Assembly (NCBI GenBank): GCA_963763485.1
Contig: CAVXOW010000003.1
Span: forward strand, 372,001-436,000
From: CAWCKS01 sp963763485
GTDB taxonomy: Bacteria > Pseudomonadota > Alphaproteobacteria > Rhizobiales > Xanthobacteraceae
Length of the DNA stretch: 64,000 bases
Direction of reading: 5' to 3'
Positions within the stretch are counted from its first letter, which is position 1, and each line of letters opens with the position of its first letter. Below the pieces are notes generated by a model. The model searched no databases. It saw nothing but the letters and a program-made list of their open reading frames with translations, and had not been told where the DNA came from. Made by a program: the position numbers and the translations under genes. Of the stretch, positions 8,469 through 20,160 are shown piece by piece.

Positions 8469-9551
8469 ATGCCTTCACTTACGAACCGCACCTACAAGCT
8501 GGCCGTGATCGCAGGCGATGGTATCGGCAAGGAAGTCGTGCCCGAAGGCCTGCGGGTGCTCGAAGCGGCTGCCGCGAAATTCAAATTCAACCTGCAGCTC
8601 GACACCTTCGATTTCGCGTCCGCCGACTATTACCTCAAGCACAAGGCAATGATGCCGGAGGACTGGAAGCAGCAGATCGGCAGCCATGACGCGATCTTCT
8701 TCGGCGCGGTCGGTTGGCCGGCGGTCGTGCCCGATCACATTTCGCTGTGGGGTTCCCTGATCCAGTTCCGGCGCGAATTCGACCAATACGTCAACTTACG
8801 GCCAGTGCGCTTGATGCCGGGCGTGCCGACACCCCTGGCCAACCGCAAGCCGGGCGATATCGATTTTTTCGTCGTGCGCGAGAATACCGAGGGCGAGTAT
8901 TCGTCGATTGGCGGCCGCATCTTTCCGGGCACCGAGCGTGAAGTGGTGGTGCAGGAAACCGTGCTGACCCGGATCGGCGTCGACCGCATCCTGAAGTTCG
9001 CCTTCGAACTCGCGCAGAGCCGCCCCAAGAAGCACCTGACCTCGGCGACCAAGTCCAACGGCATTGCGATCACGATGCCGTATTGGGACGAGCGGGTCGA
9101 GGAAATGGCCAAGCGGTTCCCGGATGTGCGCTGGGACAAGTATCACATCGATATTCTGGCGGCGCATTTCGTGATGAACCCGGACCGCTTCGACGTCGTA
9201 GTCGGTTCGAACCTGTTCGGGGATATCCTGTCCGATCTCGGCCCAGCCTGTACCGGAACCATCGGCATCGCGCCGTCCGGCAACATCAATCCCGAGGGAA
9301 ATTTTCCCTCGATGTTCGAGCCGGTCCACGGCTCGGCCCCGGACATCGCCGGCCAGGGGATCGCCAACCCGATCGGTCAAATCTGGTCAGCTGCGATGAT
9401 GCTCGATCACCTCGGGGAAATGGAGGCCGCCAAGGCCATCGTAGCGGCCATCGAGCACGTCCTGCCCGATGCCCGACTGCGGACGCGCGATCTCGGCGGA
9501 ACGGCCAATACGATCACCTGCGGCAAGGAAATTGCGCGTGTGCTGGGCTGA
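8469..9551 (+). CDS. tartrate/D-malate dehydrogenase-type beta-decarboxylating dehydrogenase
   Basis: A 360-residue NAD-dependent decarboxylating dehydrogenase of the isopropylmalate/isocitrate dehydrogenase superfamily. The GDGIGKEVVPEGLRVLEAAA start, the VRENTEGEYSSIGGR segment, the K (TKSNGI) and the catalytic aspartates in SNLFGDILSDLGPACTG are conserved. The residues after the start and the sequence FGAVGWPAVVPDHISLWG point to the tartrate dehydrogenase/D-malate dehydrogenase subgroup rather than LeuB, which usually has a different substrate loop. It probably oxidises D-malate, tartrate or a similar 2-hydroxy acid. It stands alone between the glycan locus and nuoA, and no regulator gene is adjacent. 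Confidence 0.85.
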   Translation: MPSLTNRTYKLAVIAGDGIGKEVVPEGLRVLEAAAAKFKFNLQLDTFDFASADYYLKHKAMMPEDWKQQIGSHDAIFFGAVGWPAVVPDHISLWGSLIQFRREFDQYVNLRPVRLMPGVPTPLANRKPGDIDFFVVRENTEGEYSSIGGRIFPGTEREVVVQETVLTRIGVDRILKFAFELAQSRPKKHLTSATKSNGIAITMPYWDERVEEMAKRFPDVRWDKYHIDILAAHFVMNPDRFDVVVGSNLFGDILSDLGPACTGTIGIAPSGNINPEGNFPSMFEPVHGSAPDIAGQGIANPIGQIWSAAMMLDHLGEMEAAKAIVAAIEHVLPDARLRTRDLGGTANTITCGKEIARVLG

Positions 9552-9815
9552 TTCTCGGCGGGCGAGCGCTGCCCGTGAGAGTCGATGCTGACGTTCGGCT
9601 GCCGTCTGCTCCGGGCGGCGGAAACAGGCAGGTTGCCGGTGTTCCGGATCCACCGGATGGCGCTGGAAACAAAGCACTAAATCGGTCCGTGCAATTTCGT
9701 TTGACGCATGGCGCGGTTGCCTTGCCACCCCTGTTGCGCTGCGCTAAGCCTCTGAGCCTCCCTGATGTTCCCGCGAATCCGTGGGCTTGCTTCAGACCAT
9801 GACAGAGGGCCGTCG

Positions 9816-10181
9816 ATGAACGGAATCTTGCTGAATTATCTGCCCCTTGTTGTGTTTATCGGTATCGCCGGCGTGATCGGCGCCGCGCTGCTGGTGGCAC
9901 CCTTCATTGTCGCCTATAGCCAGCCCGATCCGGAAAAGCTGTCGGCCTACGAATGCGGCTTCGATGCGTTCGATGACGCGCGCATGAAATTCGACGTCAG
10001 GTTCTATCTTGTCGCGATTCTCTTCATCATCTTCGACCTCGAAGTCAGCTTCCTGTTCCCGTGGGCGGTCGCGTTCGGCAAGCTCGGCGCGCTGGGCTTC
10101 TGGTCGATGGTGGTGTTCCTGGGCGTGCTGACGATCGGCTTTGCTTACGAATGGAAGAAGGGCGCGCTCGAATGGGATTGA
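9816..10181 (+). CDS. nuoA: NADH-quinone oxidoreductase subunit A
   Basis: Small membrane subunit of respiratory complex I, 121 residues from the ATG at 9816 ([14 protein letters not shown]); the longer open frame from 9765 adds a non-native leader. Three membrane helices are visible, with the conserved loop between helices 1 and 2, [20 protein letters not shown], that lies near the quinone site and includes the Cys of the YECG motif, and the [14 protein letters not shown] helix. It is the first gene of the nuo operon, and the 264 bp upstream should contain the operon promoter, although I could not identify one confidently. Its stop overlaps the nuoB start by 10 bp. Confidence 0.95.
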   Translation: MNGILLNYLPLVVFIGIAGVIGAALLVAPFIVAYSQPDPEKLSAYECGFDAFDDARMKFDVRFYLVAILFIIFDLEVSFLFPWAVAFGKLGALGFWSMVVFLGVLTIGFAYEWKKGALEWD

Positions 10182-10756
10182 CGCCGACCACAGGGGCAAC
10201 CGCGATCTCGCAATCGGCAGCCGGCATTCTCGACCCGCGCACCGGCCGGCCGGTCGGCGCCGACGACCGCATGTTCCTGGAAATCAACAACGAACTGGCC
10301 GACAAGGGTTTCTTCGTCACCGCGACCGATGATCTCATCACTTGGGCGCGCACGGGCTCGCTGATGTGGATGACGTTCGGGCTCGCCTGCTGCGCCGTTG
10401 AGATGATGCAGATGTCGATGCCGCGCTATGACGCCGAGCGCTTCGGCTTTGCGCCGCGCGCATCGCCGCGCCAGTCGGATGTTATGATCGTGGCGGGAAC
10501 GCTGACCAACAAGATGGCGCCGGCGTTGCGCAAGGTCTACGACCAGATGCCGGAACCGCGCTACGTGATCTCGATGGGCTCGTGCGCCAATGGCGGCGGC
10601 TACTACCACTATTCGTATTCGGTGGTGCGCGGCTGCGATCGGATCGTTCCGATCGACATCTACGTTCCGGGCTGCCCCCCGACCGCCGAGGCGCTGCTCT
10701 ATGGCGTCATGCTGCTGCAAAAGAAGATCCGCCGAACCGGAACGATCGAGCGCTAA
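10172..10756 (+). CDS. nuoB: NADH-quinone oxidoreductase subunit B
   Basis: Peripheral-arm subunit that carries the terminal 4Fe-4S cluster N2 and passes electrons to quinone. The 194-residue protein starts at the ATG at 10172, overlapping the end of nuoA. N2 ligands are the tandem cysteines in [11 protein letters not shown], the Cys of [10 protein letters not shown] and the Cys of [15 protein letters not shown] poorly conserved 30-residue N-terminal extension precedes the domain. It sits in the canonical A-B-C-D order. Confidence 0.97.
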   Translation: MGLTPTTGATAISQSAAGILDPRTGRPVGADDRMFLEINNELADKGFFVTATDDLITWARTGSLMWMTFGLACCAVEMMQMSMPRYDAERFGFAPRASPRQSDVMIVAGTLTNKMAPALRKVYDQMPEPRYVISMGSCANGGGYYHYSYSVVRGCDRIVPIDIYVPGCPPTAEALLYGVMLLQKKIRRTGTIER

Positions 10757-10774
10757 CAGGCACGCGTTGCTGAC

Positions 10775-11392
10775 ATGATGGATGACGCCAAATTGACGTC
10801 GCTTGGCGAGACGATTGCGGAGGCGCTGCAGGGCAGCGTCCGGACCGCAGGCGTGACCCACGGTGTGCTGGTGCTGGAAACCGAGCCGGCCAAAATCGTC
10901 GACGTCGTTCGGTTCCTGCGCGACGATCAGCGCTGCCGCTTCATCAATTTCACCGATGTCACCGCCGTCGATTATCCTAGCCGCGAGCGGCGTTTCGATG
11001 TGGTCTACCACTTTCTGTCGCCGACGCTGAACGCGCGCGTTCGCATCAAGCTGCAGGCTGATGAGACGACGCAGGTGCCGTCGATCATCGACGTGTTTCC
11101 CGGCTCCGACTGGTTCGAGCGCGAGACCTACGATCTCTACGGCGTGATCTTTACCGGCCACCCCGACATGCGTCGGCTGCTGACCGACTACGGCTTCGAT
11201 GGTCACCCGCTGCGCAAGGATTTTCCACTCACCGGTTTCGTCGAAGTTCGTTACGACGACCAGCAGAAGCGGGTCATGTACGAGCCGGTGAAGCTCAACC
11301 AGGAATTCCGCAACTTCGATTTTCTCTCGCCTTGGGAAGGCGCGGACTACCCGCTGCCTGGTGACGAGAAGGCAACGCCGAAGGCGAACTGA
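10775..11392 (+). CDS. nuoC: NADH-quinone oxidoreductase subunit C
   Basis: Hydrophilic 30-kDa-type subunit of the connecting arm, 205 residues, that packs against NuoD near the quinone site. The signature [20 protein letters not shown], followed by [20 protein letters not shown], is the family hallmark. A second ATG follows the first immediately, so either could start translation. Its TGA overlaps the nuoD ATG by one base. Separate nuoC and nuoD genes, not a fusion, are usual in alphaproteobacteria. Confidence 0.97.
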   Translation: MMDDAKLTSLGETIAEALQGSVRTAGVTHGVLVLETEPAKIVDVVRFLRDDQRCRFINFTDVTAVDYPSRERRFDVVYHFLSPTLNARVRIKLQADETTQVPSIIDVFPGSDWFERETYDLYGVIFTGHPDMRRLLTDYGFDGHPLRKDFPLTGFVEVRYDDQQKRVMYEPVKLNQEFRNFDFLSPWEGADYPLPGDEKATPKAN

Positions 11393-12582
11393 TGGCAGAG
11401 GGCTCGCTCCGCAACTTCACGATCAATTTTGGTCCGCAGCATCCGGCCGCGCACGGCGTGTTGCGGTTGGTGTTGGAACTCGATGGTGAGGTGGTCGAGC
11501 GCGTCGATCCGCACATCGGCCTACTTCACCGCGGCACCGAGAAGCTGATCGAGCACAAGACCTACCTGCAAGCGATCCCGTATTTCGACCGGCTCGACTA
11601 TGTCGCGCCGATGAACCAGGAGCACGCGTTCTGCCTCGCGGCGGAGAAGCTGCTCGGCATCGAGGTGCCGCGCCGTGGCCAATTGATCCGGGTTCTCTAC
11701 GCCGAGATCGGCCGCCTGCTGTCGCATCTGCTCAACGTCACGACGCAGGCCATGGACGTCGGCGCGCTGACCCCGCCGCTGTGGGGTTTTGAAGAGCGCG
11801 AGAAGCTGATGGTGTTCTATGAGCGCGCCTCCGGCTCGCGCATGCACGCGGCCTATTTCCGCATCGGAGGCGTGCACCAGGATCTGCCGCCGCAGCTGAT
11901 CGAGGACATCTCGAACTTCTGCGATCCGTTCCTGAAGGTTTGCGACGATCTCGAGCGGCTGTTGACCGACAACCGCATCTTCAAGCAGCGCAACGTCGAC
12001 ATCGGCGTGGTGTCGCTTGATGACGCCTGGAAGTGGGGTTTTTCCGGCGTGATGGTGCGCGGTTCGGGCGCAGCGTGGGATTTGCGCAAGGCGCAGCCCT
12101 ACGAATGCTACAACGAGATGGATTTCGACATCCCGATCGGCAGGAACGGCGACTGTTACGACCGTTATTGCCTCCGGATGGAAGAGATGCGGCAGTCGGT
12201 TCGCATCATGAAGCAGTGCATCACCAAGCTCCGCGCGCCGGACGGGCAGGGCCCGGTCGTCATCGAGGACAACAAGATCACGCCACCGCGTCGCGGCGAG
12301 ATGAAGCGCTCGATGGAAGCGCTCATCCACCACTTCAAGCTCTACACCGAGGGCGTGCACGTGCCGGCCGGGGAAGTCTACGCCGCGGTCGAAGCGCCGA
12401 AAGGCGAGTTCGGCGTCTATCTCGTCGCCGACGGTTCTAACAAGCCGTACAAGTGCAAGATCCGCGCGCCGGGCTTCGCCCACCTGCAGGCCATGGACTT
12501 TCTCTGCCGCGGCCATCTGCTCGCGGACGTCTCGGCCATCCTGGGCTCGCTCGACATCGTGTTCGGCGAGGTCGACCGATGA
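11392..12582 (+). CDS. nuoD: NADH-quinone oxidoreductase subunit D
   Basis: 49-kDa-type subunit of complex I, 396 residues, forming the quinone-binding cavity together with NuoB. The N-terminal [20 protein letters not shown] and [14 protein letters not shown] segments contain the conserved His and the surrounding loop at the quinone head-group site. The C-terminus IVFGEVDR is the usual end. It has the same fold as the large subunit of NiFe hydrogenases but lacks the metal-binding cysteines, as expected. Directly followed by a methyltransferase gene instead of nuoE. Confidence 0.97.
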   Translation: MAEGSLRNFTINFGPQHPAAHGVLRLVLELDGEVVERVDPHIGLLHRGTEKLIEHKTYLQAIPYFDRLDYVAPMNQEHAFCLAAEKLLGIEVPRRGQLIRVLYAEIGRLLSHLLNVTTQAMDVGALTPPLWGFEEREKLMVFYERASGSRMHAAYFRIGGVHQDLPPQLIEDISNFCDPFLKVCDDLERLLTDNRIFKQRNVDIGVVSLDDAWKWGFSGVMVRGSGAAWDLRKAQPYECYNEMDFDIPIGRNGDCYDRYCLRMEEMRQSVRIMKQCITKLRAPDGQGPVVIEDNKITPPRRGEMKRSMEALIHHFKLYTEGVHVPAGEVYAAVEAPKGEFGVYLVADGSNKPYKCKIRAPGFAHLQAMDFLCRGHLLADVSAILGSLDIVFGEVDR

Positions 12583-12607
12583 TTGGGCAGAACCAGAGGC
12601 TTTGACA

Positions 12608-13570
12608 ATGGCACAGCCGGTTCTTGCTTTCGATCGTCGGACGGGAGCGCTTGATGGCGCGACCGCGGCCGAACGTCTGGCGGCGGTTGCCTTTCAGGCC
12701 GGGGCCCGGATCAGTTCAGCGTGGTCGTATCGCGGCTTCGGCGCCGGCTGCAAGGCTGTACGCACCATCCTGCACGAGCGCGATATCATCGTCCGGCTGG
12801 ATGACGACGCGCTGTTCTCGTTTCCCTATGGCGACGGTTACTGGAGCCTGCTGCTCGATCGTAATTACCATTACGAGGCAGACCTCGAGCTGTTCTTTCG
12901 CGGTGTTGCCGACGCCGACTACACCCTAATCGATTGCGGCGCCAATTACGGCTACTGGTCGGTGCTGGTCACCAGCAAGCCGTTCGGTGCACACCGCTCG
13001 ATCGCAATCGAGCCGTCGTCGCGGACCTTCGCCAAGCTCACAGCCAACGCCAAGATCAACGGCAATCGCTTCAAGCCGATGCAGCGGGCGATCGGCGCCA
13101 AGGCCGGCACTGCGCATCTATCCGGTTCGAAGCACGAGAAGCTCAGTATTGTGGGCCCGGCCGGCCAGGCAGGCGAGGAGGTCGCGGTTATCGCGCTCGA
13201 TGATCTCGTCGAGCAGACCGTCATCACCGCGCTCGGACGTTATGTCATCAAGCTCGACGTCGAGGGCGTTGAGGTCGAGGCTCTGAACGGGTCGACCAGA
13301 CTGCTGCAGTCCGACTGCGTCGTGATCTGCGAGGAGCACGGCAGCGATCGCAATCACACGATCTCGCGCCACATCCTGGGCAAGACCGATAAAAAGCTGT
13401 TCTGCTACGACCCCGAAACAGGCCACTTCGAGCACTTGCGCGATGTCTCGGCGCTCGACCGCATCAAGAAGGCCCGCAACATCGGCTACAACGTGTTCGC
13501 CACCAAGAGCCCGTTCTGGGAGCAGCGGTTGCGCAGCCTGTCCGGCGACGTCAGCCGGTCCGATCGCTAG
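12608..13570 (+). CDS. FkbM family methyltransferase inserted in the nuo operon
   Basis: A 320-residue protein from the ATG at 12608. The central domain has the FkbM-type SAM-binding sequence LIDCGANYGYWSVLVTSK (motif I), an IEPSSRTFAKL acidic turn, and YVIKLDVEGVEVEALNG, the K-x-D-x-E-G-x-E signature of the family. An N-terminal 100-residue segment has no clear match. It starts 26 bp after nuoD and ends 16 bp before nuoE with no terminator between, so it must be transcribed with complex I. FkbM enzymes mainly methylate sugars or small molecules; whether this one acts on complex I or is just a passenger cannot be told from sequence. Confidence 0.85.
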   Translation: MAQPVLAFDRRTGALDGATAAERLAAVAFQAGARISSAWSYRGFGAGCKAVRTILHERDIIVRLDDDALFSFPYGDGYWSLLLDRNYHYEADLELFFRGVADADYTLIDCGANYGYWSVLVTSKPFGAHRSIAIEPSSRTFAKLTANAKINGNRFKPMQRAIGAKAGTAHLSGSKHEKLSIVGPAGQAGEEVAVIALDDLVEQTVITALGRYVIKLDVEGVEVEALNGSTRLLQSDCVVICEEHGSDRNHTISRHILGKTDKKLFCYDPETGHFEHLRDVSALDRIKKARNIGYNVFATKSPFWEQRLRSLSGDVSRSDR

Positions 13571-13585
13571 GAAACAGAAACCGTC

Positions 13586-14205
13586 ATGTCCGTTCGCCGC
13601 CTCGCTCCGAAAGAACTGCAGCCCGCGAGCTTCGCGTTCACCGACGAAAACCTCGGCTGGGTGAAGCAGCAGATTGCGAAGTATCCGGCCGGCCGCCAGG
13701 CCTCCGCGGTGATCCCGGTGCTGTGGCGCGCCCAGGAGCAGAATGCCGGCTGGGTTTCGGAAGCCGCGATCCGTGTCACTGCGGAATTGCTCGGCATGCC
13801 CTACATCCGCGTCCTCGAGGTCGCGACGTTCTACACGATGTTCCTGTTGTCCCCGGTCGGCAAGAAGGCGCACGTCCAGGTCTGCGGCACCACGCCGTGC
13901 CGGCTGCGCGGCGCCGACGAACTGTTTAAAGTGTGCGAGCGGCGCATCCATCCCGAGCCGTTCCACGTATCGGACGACGGCAACTATTCGTGGGAAGAGG
14001 TCGAGTGTCTCGGCGCCTGCGTGAATGCGCCGATGGTCTTGATCTGGAATGACACCTACGAGGACCTGACGGCGGAAAGCTTTGAGCGCGTGCTGGACGG
14101 TTTCGTCAACGGCAACCCCGCGAAGCCGGGTCCGCAGAACGGTCGCCAGTTCTCTGCGCCGATCGGCGGGCCGACCACGCTGAAAACGATCAAGGACAGG
14201 GTCTG

Positions 14206-14206
<1 letters not shown>
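13586..14206 (+). CDS. nuoE: NADH-quinone oxidoreductase subunit E
   Basis: 24-kDa-type subunit of the NADH dehydrogenase module, 206 residues, carrying the 2Fe-2S cluster N1a. The four ligands are C100 and C105 ([13 protein letters not shown]) and C141 and C145 ([12 protein letters not shown]). The helical N-terminus and thioredoxin-like C-terminal domain are both present. A Pro/Gly-rich tail of about 40 residues extends past the core, as in many alphaproteobacterial homologues. The stop TGA overlaps the nuoF ATG. Confidence 0.96.
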
Positions 14207-15534
<1,328 letters not shown>

Positions 15535-15536
15535 TC

Positions 15537-16019
15537 ATGAAGCAACCGGCCGGCCACCACCTCGCGCAATTGAATATCGGGCGGATCCGCTACGAGATCG
15601 ACGATCCGCGCATGAAGGATTTTGTCGACAACCTCGCCTTCGTGAACGGCCTTGCGGAGCGCAGCCCCGGCTTCGTCTGGCGCTATCAGGACGACAGTGG
15701 CAACGCCACCAGCACACGGCCCTACGACGGCGATCCGCGCATGGCGGTGAACATGTCGGTCTGGCAGGACGTCGAGTCGCTCGAGCGCTTCGTCTGGCAG
15801 ACCGTGCACAAGCGCTTCTACGGTCGCCGCCATGAGTGGTTCGAGACGCTCGGCGAACGCTACATGGTGATGTGGTGGGTGCCGGCAGGGCACTTGCCGA
15901 GCGTGCAGGAAGCGATCGATCGCCTTGAGCACCTGAAAGCTCAAGGGCCGAGCGAACACGCGTTCAGCTGGGAGAACCTCGCCTCGAGCGAGCTCTGGAA
16001 AACATCGAAGTGCGCTTGA
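15537..16019 (+). CDS. DUF3291 domain-containing protein in the nuo operon
   Basis: A 160-residue soluble protein, starting two bases after the nuoF stop and ending eight bases before the next gene. It matches DUF3291 by its pattern: HLAQLNIGRIRYEIDDPRMK, then FVDNLAFVNGLAERSPGFVW, then a MSVWQDVESLERFVWQT segment, typical of dimeric alpha-beta barrel (ferredoxin-like) folds related to antibiotic monooxygenase domains. No catalytic motif is evident. Co-transcription with complex I is near certain from the spacing, but a functional link is unproven. Confidence 0.75.
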   Translation: MKQPAGHHLAQLNIGRIRYEIDDPRMKDFVDNLAFVNGLAERSPGFVWRYQDDSGNATSTRPYDGDPRMAVNMSVWQDVESLERFVWQTVHKRFYGRRHEWFETLGERYMVMWWVPAGHLPSVQEAIDRLEHLKAQGPSEHAFSWENLASSELWKTSKCA

Positions 16020-16026
16020 GGGAGAG

Positions 16027-16521
16027 ATGATGGCGCAGCCGAGCACATTCTGGTGGCAGAAGTACGGGACGCTGGCGCAGATGGCGCAGGCGTCGGTCGC
16101 CTTGCTCGGCTTTGTCGCGATCCTGTTCCAGATCAACGCGATCAAGACCGGCAATCGCGAGACCGGTGCGCGACAGGTGTTTCTCGCATTCACCGATCTC
16201 GCGTTCAAGAACCCGAAATTCTCCGATCCAGACTACCAGGCGATCAAGTCGGGCGGTCACGACCAGCAGGTCCAGTACGAGAGCTTCGTGTCCTATTTCC
16301 TTTATGCGTGCGAGGAGACGATCGCTGCGTTCAGCGCGGTCGACGAGTGGCAAAAATCATGTGACCACGACCTCAAAGGTCATCTGCAATTCCTGTGTGA
16401 GAAGAGCGGCGCCGATCCGGCCTATCTCGAAACCTACGGCGCGGCGACCCAACGGTGGATCAAGACATCGATGCGGGCGGCTGGCGTCACGCCGCCTGAC
16501 TGCAAGCTGAGAAAGTCATAA
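16027..16521 (+). CDS. hypothetical protein with one predicted N-terminal membrane helix
   Basis: A 164-residue protein, MMAQPSTFWWQKYGTLAQMA..., with one hydrophobic stretch at about residues 18-37 (QASVALLGFVAILFQINAI) and a mostly helical soluble C-terminal part containing two Cys in SCDHDLKGHLQFLCEKSG and one near the end. A GAGAG-like Shine-Dalgarno lies just before the start; a second ATG at 16030 is an alternative. It sits in the nuo operon six bases before nuoG. I do not recognise its family. The membrane anchor in a complex I operon suggests an accessory or assembly role, but this is inference only. Confidence 0.65.
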   Translation: MMAQPSTFWWQKYGTLAQMAQASVALLGFVAILFQINAIKTGNRETGARQVFLAFTDLAFKNPKFSDPDYQAIKSGGHDQQVQYESFVSYFLYACEETIAAFSAVDEWQKSCDHDLKGHLQFLCEKSGADPAYLETYGAATQRWIKTSMRAAGVTPPDCKLRKS

Positions 16522-16527
16522 CAGCCC

Positions 16528-18603
16528 ATGCCAAAGCTCCTGATCGACGGCAAGGAAGTCGACGTCCCCGCGGAGTACACGCTACTGCAGGCCTGCGAAG
16601 CTGCCGGTGCCGAGATCCCGCGGTTCTGCTACCACGAGCGGCTATCGATTGCCGGCAACTGCCGCATGTGTCTCGTCGAGTTGAAGGGGTCGCCGAAGCC
16701 AGTGGCGAGTTGCGCCTGGAACGTGCGCGATTGCCGCCCTGGACCGAAGGGCGAGTTACCCGAGGTTTCGACGCGCACACCCATGGTCAAAAAAGCGCGC
16801 GAAGGTGTGATGGAGTTCCTGCTGATCAACCATCCGCTGGACTGCCCGATCTGCGACCAGGGCGGCGAGTGCGACTTGCAGGACCAGGCGATGGGCTACG
16901 GCGTCGACACCAGCCGCTTCGCCGAGAACAAGCGGGCGGTCGAGGACAAGTATATCGGCGCGCTGGTCAAGACCTCGATGAACCGCTGCATCCAGTGCAC
17001 CCGCTGCGTGCGCTTCAGCGCCGAGGTTTGCGGCGTGCCCGAGATGGGTGCGATCGGCCGCGGCGAGGACATGGAGATCACGACCTATCTGGAGCGCGCG
17101 CTGAGTTCGGAGCTGCAGGGCAACCTGGTCGACATCTGCCCGGTCGGCGCGCTGACCTCGAAGCCCTATGCCTTTGCCGCGCGGCCCTGGGAACTCAACA
17201 AGACTCCCTCGATCGACATCATGGATGCGGTCGGTTCCGCGATCCGCGTCGATACCCGCGGCCGTGAGGTGATGCGTGTGCTGCCGCGCGTCAACGAGGC
17301 GGTGAACGAGGAATGGATTTCCGACAAGACGCGCCACGTCGTCGACGGTCTGCGCGCGCAACGACTTGATCGGCCTTATATTCGCGAGAACGGCAAGCTG
17401 CGCCCCGCGAGCTGGCCGGAAGCCCTGGCTGCTGTGGCGTCCAAGATTACACGGCTTGACGGCAAGCGGATCGGGGCGATTGCCGGCGGTCTCACCGCGG
17501 TCGAGGAGATGTTCGCGCTGAAGGATTTGCTGTCGAAGTTCGGCTCGACCAATTTTGATCTCGACGATGGCGCCGCGTTCAACCCGGCCAACGGCCGCGG
17601 CTCCTACATCTTCAATCCGACAATCGCTGGCATCGACCAGGCCGATGCGCTTCTGATCATCGGTTCGAATCCGCGGAAAGAGGCGGCGATCATCAACGCC
17701 CGCATCCGCAAGCGCTGGCGCACCGGTCAGCTGAAAGTCGGCGTGATCGGCGACAAGGCCAATCTCACCTACAGCTACGACTACCTTGGCGCGGGGCCGG
17801 ATACCCTGAGCGAGGTTGCTGCCGGCACGCATTCCTTCGCGACGACGCTGAAGGAAGCCAAAAATCCGATTGTGCTGGTCGGGGCAGGCGCGGCCGAACG
17901 CCATGATGGTGCGGCGGTGCTCGCAACCGCAGCCAGGCTTGCCGTCGATGTCGGCGCGCTCAAGGACGGCTGGAACGGTTTTGGCGTGCTGCACCACTAC
18001 GCCTCTCGCGTCGGCGCGCTCGATATCGGCTTTGCGCCTGATGGAGGCGGCCTGTCGGCTGCGCAGATGACCACGTTCGGCACGATTGATGTGCTGTTCC
18101 TGCTCGGCGCCGACGACGTGACGCCAGCCGAGGGCACATTCGTCGTTTACGTCGGCACCCATGGCGACAAGGGCGCGCATCGCGCCGACGTCATCCTGCC
18201 GGGAGCGGCCTACACCGAGAAGAGCGGCATCTTCGTCAACACCGAGGGACGCGCGCAGATCGCCAATCGGGCCGGCTTCCCGCCAGGTGATGCGCGCGAG
18301 GATTGGGCGATCATTCGGGCGCTGTCGGAACTGGTCGGGAAGAAGCTCGGCTACGATTCATTGAGCGGGCTGCGGCAAGCGATGTTTGCCAAGGTGCCGC
18401 ACCTGATGCGGCTCGACCAGATCGCGCCGGGCAGCGCCGATGACGTGAAGAAGCTCGCCGGCGGCGAACGCGCCATGGAGAAGACGCCATTCGCGAGCCC
18501 GGTCGCCGATTTCTATCTGACCAACCCGATCGCGCGTGCCTCGGCCACGATGGCCGAGTGCTCGAACCTCGCGCGCGGTCAGGCGCTGCAGGCGGCGGAG
18601 TAG
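16528..18603 (+). CDS. nuoG: NADH-quinone oxidoreductase subunit G
   Basis: Largest peripheral subunit, 691 residues, carrying several iron-sulfur clusters. Visible ligands are the 2Fe-2S set in [20 protein letters not shown] with a distal Cys, the His/Cys set in [19 protein letters not shown] (N5), and [10 protein letters not shown] with a later [13 protein letters not shown] (N4). The second half is a molybdopterin-oxidoreductase-like domain that no longer binds cofactor. Length is standard for the alphaproteobacterial form, which lacks the extra N7 cluster motif of E. coli. It has a normal start six bases after the small upstream gene. Confidence 0.96.
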   Translation: MPKLLIDGKEVDVPAEYTLLQACEAAGAEIPRFCYHERLSIAGNCRMCLVELKGSPKPVASCAWNVRDCRPGPKGELPEVSTRTPMVKKAREGVMEFLLINHPLDCPICDQGGECDLQDQAMGYGVDTSRFAENKRAVEDKYIGALVKTSMNRCIQCTRCVRFSAEVCGVPEMGAIGRGEDMEITTYLERALSSELQGNLVDICPVGALTSKPYAFAARPWELNKTPSIDIMDAVGSAIRVDTRGREVMRVLPRVNEAVNEEWISDKTRHVVDGLRAQRLDRPYIRENGKLRPASWPEALAAVASKITRLDGKRIGAIAGGLTAVEEMFALKDLLSKFGSTNFDLDDGAAFNPANGRGSYIFNPTIAGIDQADALLIIGSNPRKEAAIINARIRKRWRTGQLKVGVIGDKANLTYSYDYLGAGPDTLSEVAAGTHSFATTLKEAKNPIVLVGAGAAERHDGAAVLATAARLAVDVGALKDGWNGFGVLHHYASRVGALDIGFAPDGGGLSAAQMTTFGTIDVLFLLGADDVTPAEGTFVVYVGTHGDKGAHRADVILPGAAYTEKSGIFVNTEGRAQIANRAGFPPGDAREDWAIIRALSELVGKKLGYDSLSGLRQAMFAKVPHLMRLDQIAPGSADDVKKLAGGERAMEKTPFASPVADFYLTNPIARASATMAECSNLARGQALQAAE

Positions 18604-18607
18604 AGCG

Positions 18608-19639
18608 ATGACGTTCGCCGAGTTCTGGACCACTTATCTCTGGCCGCTGATCATCATGGTGGCGGAGAGCGTCCTGCTATTGGTGCTGCTGCTGGTCTCG
18701 ATCGCCTATGTCCTGCTGGCAGATCGCAAGATCTGGGCGGCGGTGCAGATCAGGCGCGGACCGAACGTGGTCGGGCCATGGGGGCTGTTTCAGTCGTTCG
18801 CCGACCTGTTGAAGTTCGTGCTGAAGGAGCCGGTGATCCCGGCCGGCGCCAACAAGGGCGTGTTCCTGCTCGCGCCGCTGGTGTCCTGCGTGCTGGCGCT
18901 CGCGGCCTGGGCGGTGATCCCGGTCAACCTGAACTGGGTCATCTCCGACATCAACGTCGGCGTGCTCTACATCTTCGCGATCTCGTCCCTGATGATTTAC
19001 GGGATCATCATGGCGGGGTGGGCGTCGAACTCGAAATACCCGTTCCTTGCTGCGCTTCGCTCCGCCGCGCAGATGGTGAGCTACGAGGTCTCGATCGGCT
19101 TCGTCATTATCACCGTGTTGCTGTGCGCGGGCTCGCTGAACCTTTCGACCATTGTCGAAGCGCAGAACACCAGGCTCGGTCTGTTCGGCTGGTACTGGCT
19201 GCCGCTGTTCCCGATGTTCGTTGTCTTCTATGTCTCGGCCCTCGCCGAGACCAACCGGCCGCCGTTCGACCTCGTGGAGGCGGAATCGGAGCTCGTCGCC
19301 GGCTTCATGGTCGAATACGGCTCGACGCCGTACATGATGTTCATGCTCGGCGAATACGTCGCGATCGGTACCATGTGCGCGATGGCGACCATCCTGTTCC
19401 TCGGCGGCTGGCTGTCGCCAATCCCCTTTGCGCCGTTCACCTGGGTGCCCGGCATCGTCTGGTTCGTGCTCAAGGCGCTATTCATGTTCTTCCTGTTCGC
19501 CATGGCAAAGGCGATCGTGCCGCGTTATCGGTACGATCAGCTGATGCGGCTGGGCTGGAAGGTGTTCCTGCCGCTGTCGCTCGCCATGGTCGTGATCGTC
19601 GCGGGCGTCCTGCAGTTCTTTGGGTGGGCACCACAATGA
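18608..19639 (+). CDS. nuoH: NADH-quinone oxidoreductase subunit H
   Basis: Membrane subunit (ND1-like), 343 residues, that links the quinone cavity to the proton-pumping arm. The start at 18608 ([15 protein letters not shown]) lies inside a longer frame opened in the end of nuoG. About eight helices are visible, with the conserved loop [20 protein letters not shown] after helix 1 and [20 protein letters not shown], the acidic quinone-entry loop. Starts four bases after nuoG. Confidence 0.96.
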   Translation: MTFAEFWTTYLWPLIIMVAESVLLLVLLLVSIAYVLLADRKIWAAVQIRRGPNVVGPWGLFQSFADLLKFVLKEPVIPAGANKGVFLLAPLVSCVLALAAWAVIPVNLNWVISDINVGVLYIFAISSLMIYGIIMAGWASNSKYPFLAALRSAAQMVSYEVSIGFVIITVLLCAGSLNLSTIVEAQNTRLGLFGWYWLPLFPMFVVFYVSALAETNRPPFDLVEAESELVAGFMVEYGSTPYMMFMLGEYVAIGTMCAMATILFLGGWLSPIPFAPFTWVPGIVWFVLKALFMFFLFAMAKAIVPRYRYDQLMRLGWKVFLPLSLAMVVIVAGVLQFFGWAPQ

Positions 19640-19664
19640 ACGGGCGGGGAAACGAGAGGCTGTC

Positions 19665-20153
19665 ATGAGCGTGCAACTTGCCGCCCGATCGCTGGTCTTG
19701 AAGGAGTTCGTCTCGGCGTTCTTCCTTGCCATGCGCTATTTCTTCAAGCCAAAGCCGACCCTGAACTATCCGTTCGAGAAGGGCCCGATCTCGCCGCGCT
19801 TCCGGGGCGAGCATGCGTTGCGCCGCTATCCGAACGGCGAGGAGCGTTGCATCGCCTGCAAGCTGTGCGAGGCGATCTGCCCGGCGCAGGCCATCACCAT
19901 CGAGGCCGGACCGCGCCGCAACGACGGCACCCGCCGCACGGTGCGCTATGACATCGATATGGTGAAGTGCATCTATTGCGGGCTGTGCCAGGAGGCATGC
20001 CCGGTGGACGCCATCGTCGAGGGCCCGAACTTCGAGTTCGCGACCGAGACCCGCGAGGAACTGTACTACGACAAGGCCAGGCTGCTCGCCAACGGCGACC
20101 GCTGGGAACGTGAGATCGCAAAGAGCATCGAGCTCGATGCGCCGTATCGGTGA
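19665..20153 (+). CDS. nuoI: NADH-quinone oxidoreductase subunit I
   Basis: 8Fe-ferredoxin-like subunit, 162 residues, with clusters N6a and N6b in [19 protein letters not shown] and [19 protein letters not shown]. The start at 19665 ([15 protein letters not shown]) has a GAGAGG Shine-Dalgarno and gives the normal N-terminal helix. Residues 30-60 include [20 protein letters not shown], typical of the family. Confidence 0.96.
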   Translation: MSVQLAARSLVLKEFVSAFFLAMRYFFKPKPTLNYPFEKGPISPRFRGEHALRRYPNGEERCIACKLCEAICPAQAITIEAGPRRNDGTRRTVRYDIDMVKCIYCGLCQEACPVDAIVEGPNFEFATETREELYYDKARLLANGDRWEREIAKSIELDAPYR

Positions 20154-20160
20154 CCAAGCG

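Noticed and set aside
12608..13570. Methyltransferase gene as an insertion sequence or phage cargo in nuo
   Set aside because: No flanking repeats, transposase or integrase is seen, and spacing is operon-like.
16756..18180. A 474-codon open frame on the minus strand
   Set aside because: It is antisense to nuoG and has no recognised motifs.
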